Below are positions 16,740-26,371 of a stretch of 58,437 bases of DNA, one piece after another. Below the pieces are notes generated by a model, which did no database searches, was not told where the DNA came from, and saw only the letters and a program-made list of their open reading frames with translations. The DNA is from Sulfuricaulis sp. (GTDB lineage: Bacteria; Pseudomonadota; Gammaproteobacteria; Acidiferrobacterales; Sulfurifustaceae). The stretch is from assembly GCF_024653915.1 (NCBI RefSeq), contig NZ_JANLGY010000024.1, positions 1 to 58,437 on the forward strand, written 5' to 3'. Both the position numbers and the translations under genes were made by a program. Each line of letters opens with the position of its first letter. Within the stretch, counting starts at the first letter, position 1.

Positions 16740-17327
16740 CGTTCTTCTTAATCCCGCGCTTAATTTGTAACTCTTACTTTACCAGTCCAAACCGCCAGCC
16801 AGTTTTCCGAATCGGCCGTCATCGCTGATTCTGTCACTCCGTCCTGACGACAGATGCCAGCGCTACGCTACATGCCGGTCGTGTGCGTTCGCGCAGAAAA
16901 CCATTCTGGGCGACATGAGACCACCGAGAGGAGTTCCGGCAGGAACCGTAGTTGTCAACCATCGATTGACGCCAGTTCAACGCGATGGAAGATTTCCGCC
17001 CGGGAAACCAGCCCGCCGACGTAGTCTGGCCCTGCGAGCAGCCGAGTTGGTGACGGGTGACCCCGTATGGGGTCAGGGCAAGCATGCTGATGGACAGATC
17101 ACCTCGCCGGCCCGGCCCGAAAACCATGTCTGACATGCCATGTACTTTCCGAAAAAGGCGTGCACAAATAATGGTATCGTATGAGATCATAAGCTTCGGC
17201 GCCGATGGTTCGGTCGGTCAGAAGGTCAGGGAAGATTGATGGACATGAGATACTCCAATCGGAATAACCCCCAGCGGGCAATGCCCTCCTTCCGGAACCC
17301 TCACCGGCATTGGCTAGGGGCGGAATA
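16740..17327. other. Gene-free stretch before gspA
   Basis: About 590 bp with only low-quality overlapping frames on both strands and no recognisable protein. A perfect hairpin, TGACCCC (17058-17064) with GGGGTCA (17069-17075) and a 4-nt loop, is the only clear structure. No convincing promoter for the downstream operon is visible. Confidence 0.4.
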
Positions 17328-19037
17328 ATGTACCTCCAGTATTTTGGTCTGCACGAAAACCCGTTCTCCATTCCGCCGGACCCGAATTATTTATATCTGA
17401 GCCGGGGACATCAGGAGGCGCTCGCCCATCTCCAATACGGGTTGGGAGAGGCGGGTGGTTTTGTGCAGCTGACCGGTGAGGTCGGCACGGGCAAGACGCT
17501 GCTTATCCGCACGCTGGTCGAACGTCTGCCCGAAGGCGTGGATGCCGCCCTGGTGCTTTATCCAGTGCTGACCGTTTCCGAGTTTGTCGCCGCCATTTGC
17601 GATGAGTTGCGTGTGCCGCATCCCGGCGAGAAGGCCAGCCTCAAGCAGTTAATTGATTCCCTCAACGCCCACCTATTGCAAACCCACGCGCAGGGTCGCC
17701 GTACCGTGCTCATCATCGACGAGGCGCAAAACCTGAGCCACGAAGTGCTGGAGCAGGTGAGGCTGCTCACCAACCTCGAGACCACCAAGCAGAAACTGCT
17801 GCAAATCATCCTGATCGGCCAGCCGGAGCTGGCCCAGATGCTGGCGCAACAGAATCTGCGCCAACTGGCGCAGCGCATTACGGCGCGTTTCCACCTGGTG
17901 GCGCTCACCCGCAAGGAAAACTTTGAATATATTCTTCATCGTTGCCGGGTCGCCGGCGCCAAGGCGGTTTTATTTGATCGAAAAGCCATGGAGCATGTAT
18001 ATGTCACTTCCGGTGGTATTCCGAGGTTGATCAATGTGATCTGTGATCGTGCCTTGCTCGGGGCTTACACGCTGAATAAAACCGTAGTGGATACCTCCAT
18101 CGTCAAGCGTGCGGCCCGGGAGATTGGACAAGGTGCGGCACCGAAGCCATGGCTCGCCCCCAGGGTCTTGGCTGCTGTTTCAGCATTGGCTGCTGTGCTG
18201 ATCGTGGCGGCCTGGCACTGGTGGCCGCAATGGACCCATGTAGCGTTGCCTGAAAAAAGCTCCACCAGTGAAGCGAAACCTTCTCTTGAGGAGAAACCCG
18301 CTAATCCCGAAATTGCACCTGCAACGTCTGCTGCAGCGCCCACAACGATGTCCAGCAATGCCAATGCCGCGACCGGTTCCGCCGTCGCTACCGTATCCAA
18401 ACTTCAGGCATTGCTGGACAGTCCTGAAGCCAAAACTGATACCGATTCGGCTATGAAGAATCTGTTTGATCGCTGGGGGCTGGATTACGCGGCACTGATG
18501 GGCGCCTCCGCATGTGAGCGTGCACTCAATGCGGGCTTGCATTGTATTTATCAAACCGGAACCTGGAATAATCTGCGCGAGCACAACCGGCCGGTGGTCA
18601 TTGAATTACAGGATCCCTCGGGCCGCAAACATCACGCGCTGGTCACCGCCCTCAGCGCGGATTCGGTGTCGCTCGTTATGGGCGGTGAGCCGCAGGAGTT
18701 TTCCGTGCCGGAAGTGGGCCGTTTGTGGTTTGGGAAATATCTGTTGCTCTGGAAACCGGCGACGCCTACGCAGGAAATATTGCGGCTGGGCGACCGCGGC
18801 GAGGCGATTGTCTGGCTGCGTGACGCGCTGGCACGCTTCCGCGGCGAGCCGCTCGCGGCAGTGTCAAGCGACCTGTTCGACAAAGAGCTTCAGGAGCAGC
18901 TGATGCAGTTCCAGCGCCGGCACCGACTCACGTCCGATGGCGTGGCGGGGCAGATCACGCTGGCCAAATTGCAGGGTTACCTAACCGGTAAATCGCCTGC
19001 TCTCATTGCCGGGGCCGTGACCGCCGAGGTGCGCTGA
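17328..19037 (+). CDS. GspA/ExeA-like AAA ATPase with peptidoglycan-binding domain
   Basis: A 569-residue inner-membrane ATPase. Residues 1-270 are the ExeA-type AAA domain: N-terminal YLQYFGLHENPFSIPPDP, Walker A GEVGTGKT (50-57), Walker B VLIIDEAQ, and the sensor region GQPELAQML. One transmembrane helix lies near 282-300, followed by a Pro/Ala-rich periplasmic linker and a C-terminal peptidoglycan_binding_1-type domain (LRLGDRGEAIVWLRDAL to VAGQITLAKLQGYL). GspA with GspB opens the cell wall for assembly of the type II secretin in Aeromonas. ATG 17328 follows GGCGGA. gspB starts 2 bp after the stop. No gspC-N genes are in the window, so a different client (pilus or other secretin) is possible. 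Confidence 0.85.
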   Translation: MYLQYFGLHENPFSIPPDPNYLYLSRGHQEALAHLQYGLGEAGGFVQLTGEVGTGKTLLIRTLVERLPEGVDAALVLYPVLTVSEFVAAICDELRVPHPGEKASLKQLIDSLNAHLLQTHAQGRRTVLIIDEAQNLSHEVLEQVRLLTNLETTKQKLLQIILIGQPELAQMLAQQNLRQLAQRITARFHLVALTRKENFEYILHRCRVAGAKAVLFDRKAMEHVYVTSGGIPRLINVICDRALLGAYTLNKTVVDTSIVKRAAREIGQGAAPKPWLAPRVLAAVSALAAVLIVAAWHWWPQWTHVALPEKSSTSEAKPSLEEKPANPEIAPATSAAAPTTMSSNANAATGSAVATVSKLQALLDSPEAKTDTDSAMKNLFDRWGLDYAALMGASACERALNAGLHCIYQTGTWNNLREHNRPVVIELQDPSGRKHHALVTALSADSVSLVMGGEPQEFSVPEVGRLWFGKYLLLWKPATPTQEILRLGDRGEAIVWLRDALARFRGEPLAAVSSDLFDKELQEQLMQFQRRHRLTSDGVAGQITLAKLQGYLTGKSPALIAGAVTAEVR

Positions 19038-19039
19038 AT

Positions 19040-19753
19040 ATGTCATATATTCTGGATGCCCTTCGAAAGTCCCAGCAGGCGCGGCAGCCCGGCACGGTGC
19101 CGCGGACCGGTGCTGTACACAACATCTCTTTGGCACTGCCGGTCAGTGGTTGGTGGCTCGCCTTGGGAATCGTATTGCTGTTTGGCCTGCTGGTGGGCGC
19201 CTACCTATTCTGGCGAGGCACGGAGGCAAACCTACCCAGTCCACCGCCTGAGCCCGTGACGAGTGAGCCAGTCGCGGCGGCACCTGTATCGGTGCCTGCG
19301 CCAATGACTCCCGTAGCTGGAAAGCCCGCACCTGCTCCGGAAGCATCCCCTAAAAAAACCATCCCCGTTGCCGATCTGGCCGAGCAGGCAAAAGTCCCTG
19401 TTCTCATTACGCCCCCGAAGAAAGTCGTTACGGCACGTCCGGAGAAAAAACCCATCGCGAATCGCCGCCCGGAGACAAGCCAAGCCACCGCCGTTCCGGC
19501 CTTGCCGCTCGTCACGGACGACACGCCGCTGTTGCAGCAAATGCCCCAGGATTTTCAGCGCTCCCTGCCGTCACTGGCGGTCACGATTCATGTGTATACC
19601 CATGACGAATCCCAGCGGATTCTGTTCATCAACAACCGGGAATATCGCCGGGGCAGCCAGATCGAGGGCGGTATCCGCGTCGAGGATATCGTCCCGGATG
19701 GCGCCGTTCTGAGCTTCCGCGGTGAGCGTTTCAAGCTGAGCCGGCCGCGTTAA
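19040..19753 (+). CDS. GspB-like protein
   Basis: A 237-residue bitopic membrane protein. The N-terminal SYILDALRKSQQARQ is the signature of GspB/ExeB. One transmembrane helix lies at about 37-59, then about 100 residues of Pro/Ala-rich periplasmic linker, and a C-terminal T2SSB domain (LPSLAVTIHVYTHDESQRILFINN and on, ending VLSFRGERFKL). It partners the ATPase encoded 2 bp upstream and should couple ATP use to peptidoglycan binding during secretin assembly. Confidence 0.88.
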   Translation: MSYILDALRKSQQARQPGTVPRTGAVHNISLALPVSGWWLALGIVLLFGLLVGAYLFWRGTEANLPSPPPEPVTSEPVAAAPVSVPAPMTPVAGKPAPAPEASPKKTIPVADLAEQAKVPVLITPPKKVVTARPEKKPIANRRPETSQATAVPALPLVTDDTPLLQQMPQDFQRSLPSLAVTIHVYTHDESQRILFINNREYRRGSQIEGGIRVEDIVPDGAVLSFRGERFKLSRPR

Positions 19754-19782
19754 CCCCGTTTTTCCCCCGAAGACAGCCCTTC

Positions 19783-20013
19783 AGGGCGGATCCTGTCAAC
19801 CGCGCCGTGGTTGAAGCCGCCAACCAGATCGGTCATGCCATGGGTATGCAGACCGTTGCTGAGTTCGTCGAGAACGATGAAATAATCGAAGTATTGAGAG
19901 AGATAGGCGTGAACTACGCGCAGGGTTATGGCGTGGCCAAGCCGGTGCCGATGGAAGAAATCTTTTCCGAAGCCAGTCAATCTGTCGTCCGGCAGCGTTC
20001 TGTCGGAACCTGA
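19783..20013 (+). pseudogene. C-terminal remnant of an EAL phosphodiesterase domain
   Basis: The frame reads DPVNRAVVEAANQIGHAMGM, then QTVAEFVEN and YAQGYGVAKP, which is the last third of an EAL domain (the conserved QTVAEFVE and AQGYG motifs). The catalytic EAL/ExLxR part and everything upstream are missing; the preceding frame is short and unrelated. It begins about 30 bp after gspB. A GTG at 19807 could start translation but the product could not be active. This is evidence that a cyclic di-GMP phosphodiesterase gene once stood here. Confidence 0.85.
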
Positions 20014-20036
20014 AGCAGTATTTCAAATGCTGTTTT

Positions 20037-21011
20037 TTAGAGCGAGCTGAAAAGCTTGGCGAATTCCGCGCGCTCATCTTCGCTCATCGCCAGGGTTGGC
20101 ATAAGCGTTTCACTGGCCGGGAATTCGTAACCACAGCGACAGCGGTTGAGCTTGTTGTCGACACTGCCCGTACAGTTTGGGCACTCCTTCTTGTCCGGTC
20201 CCAGTAACCGTGGCGCGGACTTGGTCAGAATCGGGGCCGGGGGCGGTGATTTGGGTTCCGTCTTCGGAACCATGACGCTCTTCGGGGCCACGGCCGCTTC
20301 TTCCCTTACCACCGCTTTTACCGCCGCCGCGGTTTCCGTTTTGCGCAGGAATTTTTCGGCCTTGGCGGACTGCGCCTGGCGGAAGGCGGGATTCGGCGTT
20401 TTAGTCTGGGTGGGTGGCAGGATGAATTCCGGTCTTGCCGCTACCGGTGCGGGCACTGGCGTGCTTTTCGCCGTTGCTAAAGCGGCTTTCCTGGCTGCTC
20501 GCTTGGCGCGGAAGGAGGCCGTGATGGCGGTATTTGTGGAGGCATTTGCGGCTCTGGCCTCTGCCCGTACCAGGGATGGCCTCGGAACTGGCTTCGTATG
20601 CACAGCTTTATTCTTCGATACAGCAGGGGCATGCATCGGGCGCGCGGCAGGAGCAGGCGGTGGCAGAGCCTGCTTCATTTCCACCACGCGGGCGGACTGC
20701 GCGGTCAGGGCGGCGCGCGCCTCTTCCGATTCCTGGATGGCGTTGGCGACACGCTGGGATTTTTGCGAGCTCACGGGATCACGCGCGAATTCGGATTGTG
20801 CGGCCATGACCGCGCTGGCGGCCTGTTCGGCACGCGCCGCCAGATAATTTTCGTAGAGTTCCTCGGCCTTCAGCCGAATCTGTTCCGAGGAAAGCGTGGC
20901 GTCGGTGTCATCGTGATCAAATTGATGTCCACAGGTGCATGCACTGGCGTCCAGGGCAAGCGTCACCATGCAACCGGGGCAGATTTTCTGGAAAATACTC
21001 CTTGTCGTCAC
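20037..21011 (-). CDS. Double zinc-ribbon protein with Ala/Pro-rich centre (paralogue B)
   Basis: A 324-residue protein if the GTG at 21011 is used. The N-terminal zinc ribbon is CPGC with CTC, followed by an AEELYENYLAARAEQAAS helix, a long Ala/Pro/Lys-rich low-complexity centre, and a C-terminal ribbon CPNC with CRC ending CGYEF. GTG 21011 makes the N-terminus line up exactly with the paralogue at 15202-15798 (TTRSIFQK versus RNSSIYQK). It follows AAGGAC and leaves a 57-nt distance to the shared GCCTATACTT motif, as in the paralogue. An in-frame ATG at 21053 would sit almost on the predicted transcription start. Function unknown. Confidence 0.65.
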   Translation of the reverse strand: MTTRSIFQKICPGCMVTLALDASACTCGHQFDHDDTDATLSSEQIRLKAEELYENYLAARAEQAASAVMAAQSEFARDPVSSQKSQRVANAIQESEEARAALTAQSARVVEMKQALPPPAPAARPMHAPAVSKNKAVHTKPVPRPSLVRAEARAANASTNTAITASFRAKRAARKAALATAKSTPVPAPVAARPEFILPPTQTKTPNPAFRQAQSAKAEKFLRKTETAAAVKAVVREEAAVAPKSVMVPKTEPKSPPPAPILTKSAPRLLGPDKKECPNCTGSVDNKLNRCRCGYEFPASETLMPTLAMSEDERAEFAKLFSSL

Positions 21012-21067
21012 AGGACGTCCTTGTCCATTCGAAGGTGTTGTCTGTCGAATCATGGTAGTCGCAAAAA

Positions 21068-21077
21068 AAGTATAGGC
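21068..21077 (-). promoter_or_regulatory. Shared -10-like decamer upstream of zinc-ribbon paralogue B
   Basis: The minus-strand decamer GCCTATACTT lies 57 nt from the start codon. The identical decamer lies 59 nt upstream of paralogue A (15857-15866). TATACT would be the -10; neither site has a good -35, so a regulator may be required. Confidence 0.45.
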
Positions 21078-21538
21078 CCGGTCAAATAATGGGTGTACGT
21101 CATGACGATGTATGGGGCCGCCAACCCGACAGGTGGCGCGTTTTTTGAGCCTGCGACACCGGGCCGCGGGCCGGCTTGCAGCGTCGTGCTTATCCCCGGA
21201 AGCCGGGAGGTTTTTAGCGCCGCAACCCGGTTTGGATGTACCGACAGGCAAACCGACAATTCAGGCGACCGAGGGCTTTGACTGGCGTCAAAGTTTTTAT
21301 GTCAGACCTTTGCTACACAGGAAACGTCACATTAAAGTGACCTCCGGCTGGCGGACATCCTCCTGGGGACGATCCTCTATCTAACGACAAGGAACGTCGA
21401 CATATATCAGCATATGTCGAGGCAATGAGACCCTACCCGGGTCCCCCATCCCCAGGACCGCTGGCCGCCGCATTTCATGTCTATTTGGCGCAGTGGCCCG
21501 CCTGTTGTGCCGGCGGGTATTCTGACATCATCCCCCGA
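21078..21538. other. Intergenic stretch with inverted repeats
   Basis: No gene recognised in about 460 bp. CGACATAT (21398-21405) and ATATGTCG (21412-21419) form a perfect 8-bp inverted repeat with 6-nt spacing; GTCAC/GTGAC (21327-21342) form a second. Either could be a regulator site for the broken methyltransferase gene that follows, or remnants of it. Confidence 0.35.
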
Positions 21539-21814
21539 ATGAATGAGCCCGACCCGCGCGAGCGGGTGACTTCAGTTTTTAATCTTGTGGCCGCCGGATA
21601 CGATCGCCCGGAGCTGCGTTTTTTCCCTTTCTGTGCAGATCGACTGATCGCGCGGCTCAGCCCCCTGCCGGGGACAAAACTGCTGGACGTGGCTACCGGG
21701 ACCGGTGTGGTGGCGCTGGCGGCCGCGCATCTGGCGGAAATAAAACCGCTGATTTCAGAGAAAGGTCTTTGGCTGGATGTGGAAACCCATTTTGCCGCCG
21801 GCACCAAGCCTTGA
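21539..21814 (+). pseudogene. SAM methyltransferase with in-frame internal deletion
   Basis: The 91-residue product starts like a UbiE-type class I methyltransferase (PDPRERVTSVFNLVAAGYDR; LLDVATGTGVVALAAA, the SAM-binding motif I). It then jumps directly to HLAEIKPLISEKGLWLDVET and HFAAGTKP, which resembles the extreme C-terminus of the same family, normally about 270 residues long. Roughly 180 residues are missing between residues 63 and 64, with the frame kept. Without motifs II-III it should be inactive. The start is ATG 21539; the frame is open upstream but unlike the family. Confidence 0.7.
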
Positions 21815-21817
21815 AAG

Positions 21818-22690
21818 CTATTCGATCTTGAGCCTCACGGTGCGGCGCTCGCCCGTGGTTGTGCTGGCGCTATCCAGAATCATGCGATGAACCTCACCAC
21901 GGCTTCCGAGAATTTCTCCCAAGTCGAGCCACTCGCCAAGTTTGGTTTCGACCGTGGTGGACAGTTCCTGAAAATCGGCGAGGCCGGTGGCGGGGTTTTT
22001 CAGAGACGATAATCGGGGCGTGATCTCGACCAGCACCCGGTCGCCGCGTACACGCGGCAATACATCGAAACCTGTTGTGATATTTTGAAATTCAACATCC
22101 TGCATGAGCGCGAGCTGATGACGGCTGAGCGCCAATATTCTTTTCACGTGCGGTACCGACTGGCCGATACGGATGTAGGCGCGCTGTCCGTCCAGGGTCA
22201 TGACAGTGTGGGTGCTGGCATTGTCGGCAGCGGTTGTGCGGCGACTGGCCGAATAGCGCAGCTTGTCTTTTTGTACGATGAGACCATCCCCTGGCGGAGT
22301 TTTGGCGGGTAACGTGACACGCGCCTTGTTGCCAACTTGAACCTCTCCGGTTACGGACTGGGACGTGGTGACGCTGTCGTCGGCGGATGCCTGCTCCACG
22401 GTGATCCGCAACCGCTGCCGCGCTACGTCCACTTGTTCCAGAATACGTTCGATCTCTTTTAGATTCCTGTCCGAAGTCCGAATAATCAGACGAAAGTCCA
22501 TGCCGGTGAGCGCATCGTCCGGTCCCAGCAAGGGGCGGATCAGGGGGATGACATCGCCGGCCGCGCGATGCTTCAGCTGGATGATGCGGGTCTCGTCGGC
22601 GCCGGCATGGGGCAGGGCGAGGCACAACGCCAAGGCGACAAACAGGGCATGAATGTTCGCACGGCCGTGTGGCTTGTCAATCGATCTCAA
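21818..22690 (-). CDS. Exported secretin-N-like protein
   Basis: About 290 residues. A signal peptide (hydrophobic ALFVALALCLALP, cleavage after AGA) is followed by a GspD/PilQ N-domain-like ring-building motif (ADETRIIQLKHRAAGDVIPL, then RTSDRNLKEIERILEQVD), a linker, and a strand-rich second half (RAYIRIGQSVPHV; FDVLPRVRGDRVLVEITPRL) resembling the start of a secretin domain. It lacks the secretin pore signature, so it is a short secretin-like accessory, not a pore. The start is uncertain: TTG 22690 gives a normal signal peptide and a GGAAG site. ATG starts further upstream (22795) lie deep inside the NlpC gene. It overlaps that gene's stop by 14 bp. Confidence 0.6.
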   Translation of the reverse strand: MRSIDKPHGRANIHALFVALALCLALPHAGADETRIIQLKHRAAGDVIPLIRPLLGPDDALTGMDFRLIIRTSDRNLKEIERILEQVDVARQRLRITVEQASADDSVTTSQSVTGEVQVGNKARVTLPAKTPPGDGLIVQKDKLRYSASRRTTAADNASTHTVMTLDGQRAYIRIGQSVPHVKRILALSRHQLALMQDVEFQNITTGFDVLPRVRGDRVLVEITPRLSSLKNPATGLADFQELSTTVETKLGEWLDLGEILGSRGEVHRMILDSASTTTGERRTVRLKIE

Positions 22691-23162
22691 GGCGCCGCGC
22701 TTCCGTGAAATGACTTTGCCAGTAGGAGTCGTTGAATCCGGCGACATAAACATTTTTACCGCTGGAGGGCGAGTGCACGAAGCGATTTGCTCCAAGGTAC
22801 AGCGCTACGTGGGATGACTTCCTGCCTTCCTGGGTAAAGAACACCAGATCGCCGCGCTGGAGGTTGCTCCGGGAGATGGGGCGGGAAGCACGCAACAGAT
22901 TGCGTGTGCCATGGGGAATTTTTATCCCAACCCGACCATAGCTGTATTGCACCAACCCGCTGCAGTCGAAGCCCTTTGGTGTGTTGCCGCCGTAGCGATA
23001 AGGTTTTCCCACCATGGTCAGCGCCTGGTCTGCTGCCTGGCTGCCCAAAGATGGAGTGGGGTCGACCGCAGGTGCATGGCCGCATCCCGCCAACACGATC
23101 AGCGAGATGGCCAAAGATGCATTCTGGAAGAATCGAAAAGGCGCTGGTGCTTCCAAGCTCAC
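22677..23162 (-). CDS. NlpC/P60 family lipoprotein
   Basis: A 161-residue putative murein endopeptidase. The lipobox LAGC gives a lipidated C27. The catalytic residues of the NlpC/P60 cysteine peptidase fold are visible: C67 in FDCSGLV, H118 in SSHVALYLG and H130 in FVHSPSSG, the arrangement of Spr/MepS and YafL. Such enzymes cut stem peptides or crosslinks in peptidoglycan. It overlaps the upstream gene by 4 bp (ATGA) and the downstream secretin-like gene by 14 bp, so the three are probably one operon concerned with the envelope. Confidence 0.88.
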   Translation of the reverse strand: MSLEAPAPFRFFQNASLAISLIVLAGCGHAPAVDPTPSLGSQAADQALTMVGKPYRYGGNTPKGFDCSGLVQYSYGRVGIKIPHGTRNLLRASRPISRSNLQRGDLVFFTQEGRKSSHVALYLGANRFVHSPSSGKNVYVAGFNDSYWQSHFTEARRLEID

Positions 23163-23716
23163 AACCCTGCCGCGCGCGGGGCGACGATGGGTTCACTGCG
23201 ATCCCACAATTCATTGAATCGCCGCGTGAGCAGCACGGCATCGTGACCATCTTTTGGATGGATTAAACAATCGGGCTTATCGGTATCCTGCTGATGCAGA
23301 TAGCCACGGTGATCAACAACCATGAACATTTCGTGGATGCCGAGGTGTTCCTCGGAAACCTGGTGCATGTGGATGAAGTCGCTGAGTCGGCGGCACAGTC
23401 CGACCAGGCGGTCGTTGTCGCGTAGCGTCTGATCCGTGTCCTCGATCACAATGCGCGCGAGATTCTGGCGATGACGCGCGGCGAAACTGGCCAGTGCACG
23501 CGCAAAACGGGAGTTATTGAAATAGGCGCCATCCAGTCGTGGCGCGAAGATAACAATCTCGCGCGTGGCATTTTCCGCCAGCATGGCCAGAAAATCGCTG
23601 ACCTCGGTGCGATCCCGGATGATTCGGCGCTGTGGCGCCATCTCGGTGGCAGGTGAATTCTTGGCCGTTTCCATGTGCGTGTAAAAACTCTCTTGATGGC
23701 GGAAAATCGTCGCCAT
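23159..23716 (-). CDS. Hypothetical protein, PLD-like/DUF7931-type
   Basis: About 185 residues, soluble. The segment REIVIFAPRLDGAYFNNSRFARAL, then LARIVIEDTDQTLRDNDRLV, looks like the single phospholipase-D-like fold reported for DUF7931 proteins, but a full HKD motif is absent, so catalysis is doubtful. The C-terminal half (IHEMFMVVDHRGYLHQQD) repeats the pattern. I recall the family rather than being able to confirm it. ATG 23716 follows a TATATAT stretch that could be a -10; an alternative start is ATG 23674. It overlaps the NlpC gene by 4 bp. Confidence 0.6.
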   Translation of the reverse strand: MATIFRHQESFYTHMETAKNSPATEMAPQRRIIRDRTEVSDFLAMLAENATREIVIFAPRLDGAYFNNSRFARALASFAARHRQNLARIVIEDTDQTLRDNDRLVGLCRRLSDFIHMHQVSEEHLGIHEMFMVVDHRGYLHQQDTDKPDCLIHPKDGHDAVLLTRRFNELWDRSEPIVAPRAAGL

Positions 23717-23781
23717 CAAGATATATATAGACTACTTCACGAAATTGGCAGGGGTAAAACCAGCGTAGAGCCAAAGCCGGA

Positions 23782-25242
<1,461 letters not shown>

Positions 25243-25264
25243 GATTAGCCTGGAAAATGCCGGA

Positions 25265-26365
25265 TTAGTGCAGCGCTGAGCGCGTCTCGGCAGTTTGCGT
25301 GGCGGGCATGGCTTCCTCAATGATACCTCCGCCCAGGCATTCATCGTTGTCATAAAAAACGACTGACTGTCCGGGCGTGAGGGCGCGCTGCGGATTATCA
25401 AATGCCACATGCAGGCCTTTGACATGCGGCGTCACGGTGCAATTCTGATCCGGCTGGCGGTAACGGGTTTTGGCGCACAGCTGGCGTGGCCAGGGCAACG
25501 GTTCGACGCCGATCCAGTGCAACTGGTCGGCTATCAGCGCCTCGCTGAACAACGCGGGATGATGCTCTCCCTGCTCGACGTAAAGAATATTGTTGGCGGC
25601 ATCCTTGTTGACCACGTACCAGGCCTCGCCTTCTCCGCCGATGCCCAGTCCCTGACGCTGGCCGATGGTGTAGTACATCACGCCGTCATGGTTTCCCTTG
25701 AATGACCCGGCGAGCGTGCGCATTTCACCGGGTTGCGCAGGCAGATAACGCGCGAGAAAGGATTTGAAATCGCGCTCGCCGATGAAGCAGATACCGGTTG
25801 AATCCTGGCGATTGTAATTCGGCAGACTTGCCTCCTGTGCCAGCCGGCGCACCTCGGTTTTGGTCAGATCGCCCACCGGAAATACCGTGTGCGCCAAGGC
25901 CTCCCGTCCCAGCAGATACAGAAAATAGGATTGGTCCTTGTTGGCATCGCGCGACTTCAGCAGACGGAAGCGTCCGGCATGGCTGTCGACCCTCGCATAA
26001 TGCCCGGTGGCAATGCGGTCCGCGCCGAGGACAAGCGCGTGTTCCAGAAACGCCCGGAATTTTATTTCCTTGTTGCACAGCACGTCGGGATTGGGCGTGC
26101 GGCCTGCCCGGTACTCTGACAGGAAATGACTGAACACGCGGTCCCAGTATTCGGTGGAGAAGTTGACGGTCTTGAGGGGAATGTCGAGGTGGTCGCATAC
26201 TGTCTGCGCCATTTTCAGATCCTCTTCCGCGCTGCAATGGCTCGCGGTGTCATCCTCCTCCCAGTTCTTCATGAACAGGCCGGTGACCTCGTGACCCTGG
26301 CGCTTCAGGAGCAGCGCTGCCACGGCCGAATCCACGCCACCGGAGATTCCGACAATGATTTTCAT
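25265..26365 (-). CDS. mnmA: tRNA-specific 2-thiouridylase MnmA
   Basis: A 366-residue enzyme that puts sulfur on U34 of Lys, Glu and Gln tRNAs using ATP and a sulfur relay. The PP-loop [12 protein letters not shown] is at residues 6-17; the two catalytic cysteines are C97 (CNKEIKF) and C193 ([12 protein letters not shown]). The C-terminal barrel ends LGGGIIEEA. It is followed by purB and preceded by nudJ with a 6-bp gap, the same order as E. coli without hflD. Confidence 0.97.
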   Translation of the reverse strand: MKIIVGISGGVDSAVAALLLKRQGHEVTGLFMKNWEEDDTASHCSAEEDLKMAQTVCDHLDIPLKTVNFSTEYWDRVFSHFLSEYRAGRTPNPDVLCNKEIKFRAFLEHALVLGADRIATGHYARVDSHAGRFRLLKSRDANKDQSYFLYLLGREALAHTVFPVGDLTKTEVRRLAQEASLPNYNRQDSTGICFIGERDFKSFLARYLPAQPGEMRTLAGSFKGNHDGVMYYTIGQRQGLGIGGEGEAWYVVNKDAANNILYVEQGEHHPALFSEALIADQLHWIGVEPLPWPRQLCAKTRYRQPDQNCTVTPHVKGLHVAFDNPQRALTPGQSVVFYDNDECLGGGIIEEAMPATQTAETRSALH

Positions 26366-26371
26366 GTCTGT

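Noticed and set aside
16834-17190. 118-residue minus-strand ORF in the gap before gspA
   Set aside because: No ribosome binding site, no recognisable family, and composition like random GC-rich frame; treated as noise.
19040-19753. TonB or other Pro-rich energy-coupling protein
   Set aside because: The N-terminal YILDALRKS signature and the adjacent GspA-type ATPase fit GspB specifically.
22691-22795. Longer start (ATG 22795) for the secretin-like gene
   Set aside because: It would put 35 residues with no family likeness before the signal peptide and overlap the NlpC gene by about 120 bp.
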